Source: Merdimonas faecigallinarum | GTDB taxonomy: Bacteria; Bacillota; Clostridia; Lachnospirales; Lachnospiraceae | Assembly (NCBI GenBank): GCA_019119285.1 | Contig: DWXJ01000084.1 | Location: forward strand, 1 to 15,742 | Reading direction: 5' to 3' | DNA length: 15,742 bases | Part shown: piece after piece, positions 1 through 6,536 of the stretch | Layout of the letters: the number at the start of each line of letters is the position of its first letter | How positions within the stretch are numbered: the stretch's first letter is position 1 | The notes under the pieces: model-generated | Seen by the model: only the letters and a program-made list of their open reading frames with translations | Told to the model about the DNA's origin: nothing | Databases searched by the model: none | Program-made: the position numbers and the translations under genes

Positions 1-53
1 ACAACGCGCGTAAAATAGTAGTAGAAAAACAACGAGTGAAAGGAGAGAAAGAA
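1..53 (+). other. Leader upstream of the first gene
   Basis: The short stretch before the first gene holds only a good ribosome site, AGGAGA at 41-46, seven bases before the ATG at 54. I see no promoter or terminator in it. The operon promoter or an upstream gene of the same operon (for example a regulator) must lie to the left of the window. Confidence 0.5.
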
Positions 54-1139
54 ATGAAGGCAATTTTATTAGGAGATGCAATGATTCCGGGAAAAGGATT
101 TGGTGATGCATGGAAAAAACATATGAGTAAGTACGGAGAGGACATCATCGTAGACAATTGGGAATCTGACTGGGGTCAGCTTCAGTACCGTCGTCTGGAA
201 GTGGAAAAAAGAGGACCGGAGATTGAGACTGTTGACGAGACAATCCTGAAAGAGGGCAAGGACGCTGAGGCTCTGATGGGATTGTTTGTACCGGTATCCA
301 GCAAGGTGATGGATGCAATGCCGAATCTTCGGATCGTAGGAGTATCCCGTGCTGGTCTGGAAAATGTAAATGTAGAAGAAGCGACCAAACGAGGAGTTCT
401 GGTATTTAATGTAAAAGGAAGAAATGCACATGCAGTATCTGATTTTGCGATCGGTATGATGCTGGCAGCGGCAAGAAACATTGCAAAGGCACATTATGCG
501 ATCCAGAACGGGGAGTGGAGAAAGACCTTTGTAAATAGTGACTGCATTCCGGAGATGCATGATAAGACAATCGGACTTGTAGGATTCGGATATATTGGAA
601 AACTTGTTGCGAAGAAACTGTCTGGTTTCGATGTAAATATTGTTGTTTACGATCCATATACAGATGCATCTGTGATTGAAGCAGCAGGAGCAAAGAAGGT
701 AGAACTGGATGAACTGATGAGCACCAGTGATTTCGTATCCATCCATGCACGTCTGACTGATCAGAATAAGAATATGATCGGCGCGCATGAACTGGGCCTG
801 ATGAAACCAACGGCTTACTTTATCAACACCGGAAGAGCCGGACTGGTGGATCAGGAAGCTCTTGCAAATGCTCTGGCAGAGCAGAAGATCATGGGAGCGG
901 CTTTGGATGTATTTACAACAGAACCGATCCCGGCAGACAGCCCGTTCCTGAAACTGGATAATGTAACACTGACAACTCATATCGCAGGAACTACTTCCGA
1001 GGCCCTGACAAATTCTCCGTACCTTCTGATGGAGGATGTGGCAAAATTCCTGAACGGAGAAGAGGCACATTTCATCGTAAATAAAGAAGTCCTTGAAAAC
1101 GAAGACTTCAAGGCATGGCTTGCAAAAGTAAGAGGATAG
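54..1139 (+). CDS. D-isomer-specific 2-hydroxyacid dehydrogenase (NAD-dependent)
   Basis: The 361-residue protein has the two-domain layout of the D-2-hydroxyacid dehydrogenase family (phosphoglycerate, glyoxylate/hydroxypyruvate and 2-ketogluconate reductases), which interconverts 2-hydroxy and 2-oxo acids in the cytoplasm. The Rossmann motif GFGYIG lies at residues 177-182, followed by an Asp at 200 (VYDP) that favours NAD over NADP. The catalytic triad is visible: Arg261 (NTGRAG), Glu290 (TTEP) and His309 (THIAG). A GTG at 36 would add six residues, but AGGAGA at 41-46 sits correctly for the ATG at 54, so I chose that start. It lacks the C-terminal ACT domain of classical SerA, so serine biosynthesis is unlikely. 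It is the first visible gene of an operon with an aldolase, a GntP permease and a sugar kinase, which points to sugar-acid catabolism. The substrate cannot be read from sequence; a role reducing the 2-oxo acid released by the aldolase, or oxidising an imported aldonate, is inference. Confidence 0.9.
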   Translation: MKAILLGDAMIPGKGFGDAWKKHMSKYGEDIIVDNWESDWGQLQYRRLEVEKRGPEIETVDETILKEGKDAEALMGLFVPVSSKVMDAMPNLRIVGVSRAGLENVNVEEATKRGVLVFNVKGRNAHAVSDFAIGMMLAAARNIAKAHYAIQNGEWRKTFVNSDCIPEMHDKTIGLVGFGYIGKLVAKKLSGFDVNIVVYDPYTDASVIEAAGAKKVELDELMSTSDFVSIHARLTDQNKNMIGAHELGLMKPTAYFINTGRAGLVDQEALANALAEQKIMGAALDVFTTEPIPADSPFLKLDNVTLTTHIAGTTSEALTNSPYLLMEDVAKFLNGEEAHFIVNKEVLENEDFKAWLAKVRG

Positions 1140-1165
1140 TTTCTGCAGACAAAAGGAGGCCGTTT

Positions 1166-2002
1166 ATGCTGACAAATTTAAAAACAATTGTTGACGAAGC
1201 CTATGCAAAAAAATATGCAGTCGGTTCCTTTAACGGATATAATTCCGAAACCTTCCGGGGGATCATAGAAGCCGGCGTGGAGACTAAGACGCCTATTATC
1301 CTGGCATTTGGAGCAAAGTATCTTTCCAATATGTCTCTTTCCATGGCGGCGGCTGTAACAAAGGCGCTGGCTGCAGACCTGGATATCCCGGTGTGCCTGC
1401 ATCTGGATCACTGCAAGGATATGAATGTGGTGTTCCAGGCGCTGAAGGCAGGGTTTGGCTCTGTCATGTATGACGGATCCATGCTCCCTTATGAAGAGAA
1501 TCTTGCGAATACCAAAAAGGTATGCGAAGTGGCGCATGCGTGCGGAGCTTCCGTAGAAGCGGAACTTGGAAGCATTGCAGCCGGAGAGAAATCCCATGAG
1601 GGTTCTGCGTCGGATGTGCAGGCCTATACCGATCCAAAGCTGGCCGGAGAGTTTGTAAGAGAAACCGGCGTGGATGCCCTGGCGGTATCCGTGGGAACGG
1701 TACATGGTCTTTATAAAGGGAAACCCAATATCCGTATCGATATTCTGGAAGAGATTGATAAAAATACACAGATCCCGCTGGTCCTTCACGGAGGAAGCGG
1801 CGTGCCGGAAGAAGATATTTTAAATTGTATCGCCCATGGTATCGCAAAGATTAACGTGAATACGGAGATCTCTGCATATACCGTGGAAAGTACAGCAAAA
1901 TACCTGCAGGAGGAGCAGCCTCATTTTTCAGTGCTGTCCCTGAAGCAGGAAGAATATGTAAAGGAAATCGTGAAAAAGTACATTGCCTTTTTTGGCAGAT
2001 AG
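1166..2002 (+). CDS. Class II zinc-dependent ketose-(bis)phosphate aldolase
   Basis: This 278-residue protein belongs to the FbaA/GatY/KbaY/IolJ family, which cleaves a phosphorylated ketose into dihydroxyacetone phosphate and an aldehyde. The catalytic Asp81 and zinc ligand His82 are in HLDH; further zinc ligands are His180 (TVHG) and His208 (LHGGSG). Phosphate is bound by GGSG at 209-212 and by the NVNTE segment at 230-234. The active-site loop after EAELG reads SIAAGEKS rather than the usual GG-x-ED type, so the aldehyde half of the substrate may differ from glyceraldehyde 3-phosphate. The start at 1166 is set by AAAGGAGG at 1152-1159; the longer frame from 1115 runs back inside the dehydrogenase and is rejected. 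It lies 26 bases after the dehydrogenase and 24 before the permease. A glycolytic role is less likely than a pathway-specific one because of this operon. Exact substrate unknown. Confidence 0.9.
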   Translation: MLTNLKTIVDEAYAKKYAVGSFNGYNSETFRGIIEAGVETKTPIILAFGAKYLSNMSLSMAAAVTKALAADLDIPVCLHLDHCKDMNVVFQALKAGFGSVMYDGSMLPYEENLANTKKVCEVAHACGASVEAELGSIAAGEKSHEGSASDVQAYTDPKLAGEFVRETGVDALAVSVGTVHGLYKGKPNIRIDILEEIDKNTQIPLVLHGGSGVPEEDILNCIAHGIAKINVNTEISAYTVESTAKYLQEEQPHFSVLSLKQEEYVKEIVKKYIAFFGR

Positions 2003-2026
2003 TTTAGAGAGTGAAGAGGTGAAAGT

Positions 2027-3403
2027 ATGAGTTTAGGTTTATTACTTGCTATATTTGCAGTGGCGCTGATTTTCGTTCTGGTGTCCATTATCAAATTTAA
2101 TCTGCATCCGTTCCTGTCTCTGCTGCTTGGCGGACTGATCATGGGTATCCTGGCAGGAATGCCGCTGACCGACGTGTCCACAGGACTGGCGTCCGGATTC
2201 GGAAGCACCATGCAGAGTATCGGTATCCTGATCATCCTGGGCGTTGCCCTTGGAAATCTTCTGCATCTGTCCGGATGTACCAGCCAGATCGCTGCGCTGA
2301 TGCTCAAAGCAACCGGACAGAAGAGAGCGGGCCTTGCAGTAAACCTGACCGGTTACATCGTATCCATCCCTGTATTCTTTGATGCGGCATTTGTAATCCT
2401 GGTCAATCTTGTAAAATCCCTTTCCAGAAAGGGAAAGATCCCATTTGTATCGCTGGTAACAGCCCTGGCGGTCGGCCTTATTACGACGCATGCGCTGGTA
2501 ATCCCGACACCTGGACCGGTAGCGGTAGCAGGAACCATGGGAGCCAATGTGGGATGGTTCCTGCTTTACAGTATCATTGTCAGCCTTCCGGCATCTATCG
2601 TGGGAGGTGTAGTTTATGGCAAAATCCTTGGAAAGAACGAGAAATATGCCAATGATTTCGCCAATGCGTTTGATGATGTGGATGAAGAAGCAGAGATTAC
2701 TTCTGATAAGAATCTTCCGTCCGGCGGACTGGGAATCTTCCTGATCTTCCTTCCGATTTTCATCATCCTTCTGGGAACGATCGCTTCTATGATCTGCGAA
2801 GAAGGAACCATGGCATACACTGTATTTGCATTCCTTGGCGATAAAAACATCGCATTACTGATCGGTGTTCTGGTTGCGTTCTTTGCCCTGAGAAAATATA
2901 TCAAAGAATCCTTTAATGAAGTGGTTACAGATGCTACCACACAGTCTGGTGCGATCCTGGCGATCACAGGCGCAGGCGGCGCATTTGGCGCGATCATCAA
3001 TGCGACAGGTATCGGTGATCAGCTGGTAGCAGGCATGACAGGTCTTACAGAAGGCGCAGGTGTTGCCATGATCATTGCGGCATTTGTGATCAGCCAGGTA
3101 TTAAGAGCTGCTCAGGGTTCTACCACAGTTGCCCTGGTTACCACATCCGCTATCTTTGCACCTATCGTAGCAGGCATGGCGGGAGCGTCTCCGGTTCTGG
3201 TAGGTCTTGCGATCTGCGCAGGCGGTGTTGGACTTTCTCTGCCAAACGATTCCGGTTTCTGGGTTGTAAACCGGTTCAGCAAATTTGACGTAAAACAGAC
3301 CATGAAAGTCTGGACAGTAGGCGGTACCCTTTCCGGTGTGACCGCGCTGGTGATCGTAATTATTTTAAGTTTCTTCTCATCCTCCCTGCCGGGTCTGATG
3401 TAA
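2027..3403 (+). CDS. GntP-family sugar-acid/gluconate permease
   Basis: The 458-residue, very hydrophobic protein is an inner-membrane proton symporter of the gluconate permease (GntP) family, which imports gluconate and other sugar acids. Family hallmarks include the segment around residues 110-175 containing SIPVFFDAAF and PTPGPVAVAGTMGANVGW, the GAGGAFGAIINATGIGDQ stretch near 315, and AAQGSTTVA near 362. A dozen or so membrane spans can be picked out, with one hydrophilic loop around 200-235 rich in acidic residues. The start is preceded by GAGGTGA, a good match to the 3' part of the Shine-Dalgarno sequence. It is the only transporter in the four-gene unit, so the operon substrate is probably a carboxylated sugar or small hydroxy acid, rather than a neutral sugar. 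Exact ligand unknown. Confidence 0.92.
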   Translation: MSLGLLLAIFAVALIFVLVSIIKFNLHPFLSLLLGGLIMGILAGMPLTDVSTGLASGFGSTMQSIGILIILGVALGNLLHLSGCTSQIAALMLKATGQKRAGLAVNLTGYIVSIPVFFDAAFVILVNLVKSLSRKGKIPFVSLVTALAVGLITTHALVIPTPGPVAVAGTMGANVGWFLLYSIIVSLPASIVGGVVYGKILGKNEKYANDFANAFDDVDEEAEITSDKNLPSGGLGIFLIFLPIFIILLGTIASMICEEGTMAYTVFAFLGDKNIALLIGVLVAFFALRKYIKESFNEVVTDATTQSGAILAITGAGGAFGAIINATGIGDQLVAGMTGLTEGAGVAMIIAAFVISQVLRAAQGSTTVALVTTSAIFAPIVAGMAGASPVLVGLAICAGGVGLSLPNDSGFWVVNRFSKFDVKQTMKVWTVGGTLSGVTALVIVIILSFFSSSLPGLM

Positions 3404-3422
3404 CAGAAAGAGAGGGCGGCAT

Positions 3423-4922
3423 ATGAATATTATTTCATTGGATATCGGAACATCCGGAATGCGTGCCGTCATATACGGCACGAACGGAAAGAAATATGAA
3501 AATGTATATTATGAGTATCACTCAGAATTCCCGCAGCCCGGCTACGTGGAACAGGATCCGGAATCCTGGAAGACAGCGGCGGCGTACTGTCTCTCTGGAA
3601 TATCCCGGTATTTAACGGAAACGCCGCTGGCGATCGCGGTAACATCCCAGCGGTCTTCCCTGATCCCGATGAAGGACGGCATGCCGATGCGCAGTGCTAT
3701 CATGTGGCAGGATAAGCGGACTATGCCTCAGTGTGAGAAGCTGATCAGGGAATATACTCTGGAAGGCCTGTATCGGAAGACCGGCCTTCGCACCAACCCG
3801 TATTTTGTATTACCCAAGATCCTTTGGCTGAAAGAAAATCAGCCGGAGATTTATGAAACTGCAGAAAAATTCATTGGTGTTCAGGATCTGGTCGTTCATT
3901 ACCTGACGGGAGTCTATAAAACCGATTATTCCCAGGCGTGCAGAACGCTTCTGATGAATATCGAGACATTTTCCTGGGATCCGGAACTTTTGAAGATCGG
4001 CGGGATTACGGAGGACAGACTTCCGGAGCTGGTTCCGCCGGGAAGTATCGCAGGCGGGCTTACGGCCGAGATGGCGGAAAAAACCGGATTGAAGGAAGGG
4101 ATTCCCGTTATTATATCCGGCGGAGACCAGCAGAATGCCGCGGTGGCGCTGGGCGTAAATAAGCCGGGTCGGGCGGAAGCCAATACCGGAACAGGATCCT
4201 TTGTAATCTCAGCAGTGGATAAGCCGGTGTTTGACAAACAGGCCCGTGTGCTTTGCCAGGCGTCTGCGATTGCCGGACAGTGGATCATGGAAGCCGGGAT
4301 CTTTAATACCGGAGCCATTTACCGGTGGTTTAAAGAACAGTTCTGCCAGGATATGAAGACGGAAGGAAGCGTTTATAATCTGATGAATGAAGAGGCGGTA
4401 AGATCGCCGATGGGATCGAACGGTGTCATCATGATCCCGCATTTTGAAGGAAGCGCCGCGCCCTGGTGGAATCCATATGCAAAAGGAGTATTCTTCAATC
4501 TTTCCCTGAATACCAAGAGGGGCGATCTGATCCGGTCCATCATGGAAGGGATTGCGGTGGAGATCAATGATGATATCAGCCTGATCGAAGAAATTACGCA
4601 GCCGATCTATAAGGTCAGTGTGGCGGGCGGTATGGTCAACGCAGATCTGTTCTGTGAGATCCAGGCAAATATCTATAATAAAGAAGTGTCCCGGTTTAAA
4701 AACAGTGAGGCTTCCTCTCTCGGGGCGGCTATGATCGCTGCGGTGACACTTGGTATTTATCCAAATATCGAAGAAGCATTTTTGAACATGCTGGAGGATA
4801 TCCCAACGGTGTTCTATCCTGAGGCTGAACAGGTGGAAAAGGCCAGAAAGGTTATCCACAGGAAATATAAATTATATAAATCTCTGGAAAAAGAGCAGGT
4901 TTATGAAGAATTTGTAGGTTAG
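3423..4922 (+). CDS. FGGY-family carbohydrate kinase
   Basis: This 499-residue kinase has the length and motifs of the xylulokinase/gluconokinase/glycerol kinase family, which transfers phosphate from ATP to a sugar or polyol hydroxyl in the cytoplasm. Visible motifs are the N-terminal phosphate loop DIGTSG at 7-12, the substrate-side WQDKR at 95-99, GGDQQNAA at 233-240 carrying the likely catalytic Asp235, NTGTGSF at 254-260, and the adenosine-site AGGM at 401-404 with a GAA at 434-436. The ribosome site is GAGGG about seven bases upstream. It ends the sugar-acid operon and is followed by a strong hairpin. FGGY kinases are easily misnamed; xylulose and gluconate are possible, but the neighbours (GntP permease, class II aldolase, 2-hydroxyacid dehydrogenase) favour a keto sugar acid. 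That assignment is inference. Confidence 0.9.
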   Translation: MNIISLDIGTSGMRAVIYGTNGKKYENVYYEYHSEFPQPGYVEQDPESWKTAAAYCLSGISRYLTETPLAIAVTSQRSSLIPMKDGMPMRSAIMWQDKRTMPQCEKLIREYTLEGLYRKTGLRTNPYFVLPKILWLKENQPEIYETAEKFIGVQDLVVHYLTGVYKTDYSQACRTLLMNIETFSWDPELLKIGGITEDRLPELVPPGSIAGGLTAEMAEKTGLKEGIPVIISGGDQQNAAVALGVNKPGRAEANTGTGSFVISAVDKPVFDKQARVLCQASAIAGQWIMEAGIFNTGAIYRWFKEQFCQDMKTEGSVYNLMNEEAVRSPMGSNGVIMIPHFEGSAAPWWNPYAKGVFFNLSLNTKRGDLIRSIMEGIAVEINDDISLIEEITQPIYKVSVAGGMVNADLFCEIQANIYNKEVSRFKNSEASSLGAAMIAAVTLGIYPNIEEAFLNMLEDIPTVFYPEAEQVEKARKVIHRKYKLYKSLEKEQVYEEFVG

Positions 4923-4943
4923 AATTCCCTCTTTCGATGTTGT

Positions 4944-4979
4944 TGCGACGAGACGGCCCATTGTGGCCGTCTTGTTGCA
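4944..4979 (+). terminator. Long hairpin at the end of the sugar-acid operon
   Basis: A 15-pair stem (13 Watson-Crick, 2 G-U) closes a six-base loop at 4959-4964; the core is GACGGCC paired with GGCCGTC. It follows the kinase stop by 21 bases. There is no clean T-run; only TTGTTG lies within the 3' arm and a TTTTT at 4989-4993 is too far away. It is therefore either a weak intrinsic terminator or an RNA end-stabilising structure. Confidence 0.6.
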
Positions 4980-5003
4980 TATCAACCGTTTTTCACTTAT
5001 AAT
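4975..5003 (+). promoter_or_regulatory. radA promoter (sigma-A type)
   Basis: A perfect -10 box TATAAT lies at 4998-5003. Seventeen bases upstream is a weak -35, TTGCAT at 4975-4980. The -35 falls inside the 3' arm of the preceding hairpin. Transcription would start near 5010, just ahead of the radA ribosome site. Confidence 0.65.
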
Positions 5004-5032
5004 GGACACAATACATGACAGGGAGGATGACC

Positions 5033-6412
5033 ATGGCAAAAGGGAAAAAGACCGTATTTTTCTGTCAGAACTGCGGACATGAAGAAAGTAAATGGCTGGG
5101 CCAGTGCCCGGCATGCAAAGAATGGAATACATTTGTGGAGGAAAAGGTTACGGTTCCTAAAGCGGGAAATGCATCGGCCCTGGGGCCGGCAGGAGGCGCC
5201 GCGCCGCAGCCGGTGCTTCTTACCAGTGTGGATACGGATGATGATGAGAGGATCCGGACCGGCATCGGCGAACTGGACCGTGTTCTTGGCGGCGGGATTG
5301 TTCAGGGGTCTTTAGTCCTGGTGGGAGGAGACCCCGGTATCGGAAAATCCACCCTGCTTCTGCAGGTCTGCCAGAAATTGTCGGCAATGGGGAAGAAGAT
5401 CCTTTACATCTCCGGAGAGGAATCACTGAAGCAGATCAAACTGCGGGCAGACCGGATGGGGACGTTTTCAGAAAATCTTTATCTCTTGTGCGAAACCAAT
5501 CTGGAACTGATTCGGAGCAGTATTGAGCGTCAGAAACCGGATATGGCGGTGATTGATTCGATTCAGACCATGTATAACGAAGAGGTCAGTTCTGCGCCGG
5601 GCAGCGTATCTCAGGTGCGGGAGTCCACGAATGTTCTTTTACAGCTGGCAAAGGGGCTCAATATTGCCATCTTCATCGTGGGCCATGTGACAAAAGAAGG
5701 GACAGTGGCAGGTCCCCGCGTTCTGGAACACATGGTGGATACGGTGCTGTATTTTGAAGGAGACCGCCATGTGTCTTACCGGATCCTGCGCGGAGTCAAG
5801 AACCGGTTCGGCTCCACCAATGAGATTGGTGTATTCGAGATGCGCCGGGAGGGACTGGTGGAAGTAGAAAATCCTTCGGAATATATGCTGAGCGGCCGTC
5901 CGGAGAATGCTTCCGGCTCGGTGGTGGCCTGCGCCATGGAAGGGACCAGGCCGATCCTGATGGAGATCCAGGCGCTGGTATGCCATAGTAATTTCGGTAT
6001 GCCCAGGAGAACGGCGGCAGGACTTGACTATAACCGGGTGAATCTTCTGATGGCTGTGCTGGAGAAACGGGCAGGGCTTCCTCTGTCCAGTTATGACGCT
6101 TACGTAAATATTGCCGGGGGTATCCGCATGAATGAACCGGCCTCGGACCTGGGGATCGTGATGGCGATCGCGTCCAGTTATAAAAATAAACCGGTGCCGG
6201 AGGATACGATCGTGTTTGGCGAAGTGGGACTAAGCGGAGAGGTCCGCGCTGTGACGATGCCTGAACAAAGAGTGGCGGAGGCAAAAAAACTGGGATTTAA
6301 GGTCTGCATTTTGCCGGAGGTATCCAGAAAATCTCTGAAGAACATGGGCGGGCAGGAAGAGCTCCGGATCATCGGCGTAAGGTCCATCAATCAGGCAATT
6401 GACCTTCTGTAA
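5033..6412 (+). CDS. radA: DNA repair protein RadA (RecA-like/Lon-like ATPase)
   Basis: RadA is a branch-migration helicase that processes recombination intermediates alongside RecA. The 459-residue protein shows all three family parts: a four-cysteine zinc finger (Cys11, Cys14, Cys25, Cys28), a RecA-like ATPase core with Walker A GDPGIGKST at 99-107 and Walker B VIDSIQT at 173-179, the RadA signature KNRFG at 256-260, and a C-terminal Lon protease-like domain that in RadA is a non-proteolytic scaffold. The start at 5033 is fixed by GGGAGG at 5021-5026; ATGs at 5015 and 5027 are in frame but precede or overlap that site. It is transcribed from its own promoter and is functionally unrelated to either flanking operon. 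No terminator is evident after its stop. Confidence 0.97.
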   Translation: MAKGKKTVFFCQNCGHEESKWLGQCPACKEWNTFVEEKVTVPKAGNASALGPAGGAAPQPVLLTSVDTDDDERIRTGIGELDRVLGGGIVQGSLVLVGGDPGIGKSTLLLQVCQKLSAMGKKILYISGEESLKQIKLRADRMGTFSENLYLLCETNLELIRSSIERQKPDMAVIDSIQTMYNEEVSSAPGSVSQVRESTNVLLQLAKGLNIAIFIVGHVTKEGTVAGPRVLEHMVDTVLYFEGDRHVSYRILRGVKNRFGSTNEIGVFEMRREGLVEVENPSEYMLSGRPENASGSVVACAMEGTRPILMEIQALVCHSNFGMPRRTAAGLDYNRVNLLMAVLEKRAGLPLSSYDAYVNIAGGIRMNEPASDLGIVMAIASSYKNKPVPEDTIVFGEVGLSGEVRAVTMPEQRVAEAKKLGFKVCILPEVSRKSLKNMGGQEELRIIGVRSINQAIDLL

Positions 6413-6458
6413 AAGGATGCCCGGAACGCTTATAAAGTGTTTAAAATGCACAAACAAG

Positions 6459-6487
6459 TTGACAGAACACATAAAAACGGTTATTAT
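6459..6487 (+). promoter_or_regulatory. Strong promoter upstream of the GH127 gene
   Basis: A perfect -35 TTGACA at 6459-6464 is followed by exactly 17 bases and a -10 TATTAT at 6482-6487 (five of six matches). Predicted start is near 6494, about 43 bases before the ATG at 6537. This is one of the best housekeeping-type promoters in the window and probably drives the arabinofuranosidase-peptidase genes, perhaps reading through into the peptide transporter. Confidence 0.8.
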
Positions 6488-6536
6488 TTTAACAAGTACT
6501 ATCAATTATTCTAAGAAATTGGAAAAGACAGAATAT

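Noticed and set aside
36..53. GTG start six codons upstream of the dehydrogenase ATG
   Set aside because: The AGGAGA ribosome site lies downstream of this GTG and fits only the ATG at 54.
69..1070. A 333-codon open frame on the - strand opposite the dehydrogenase
   Set aside because: The + strand gene has all family motifs and a good ribosome site; the opposite frame is Cys/His/Ser-rich, matches nothing and has no start signal.
6399..6536. Longer GH127 frame beginning inside radA
   Set aside because: The promoter at 6459-6487 would start transcription after that codon, and the added residues are not family-like.
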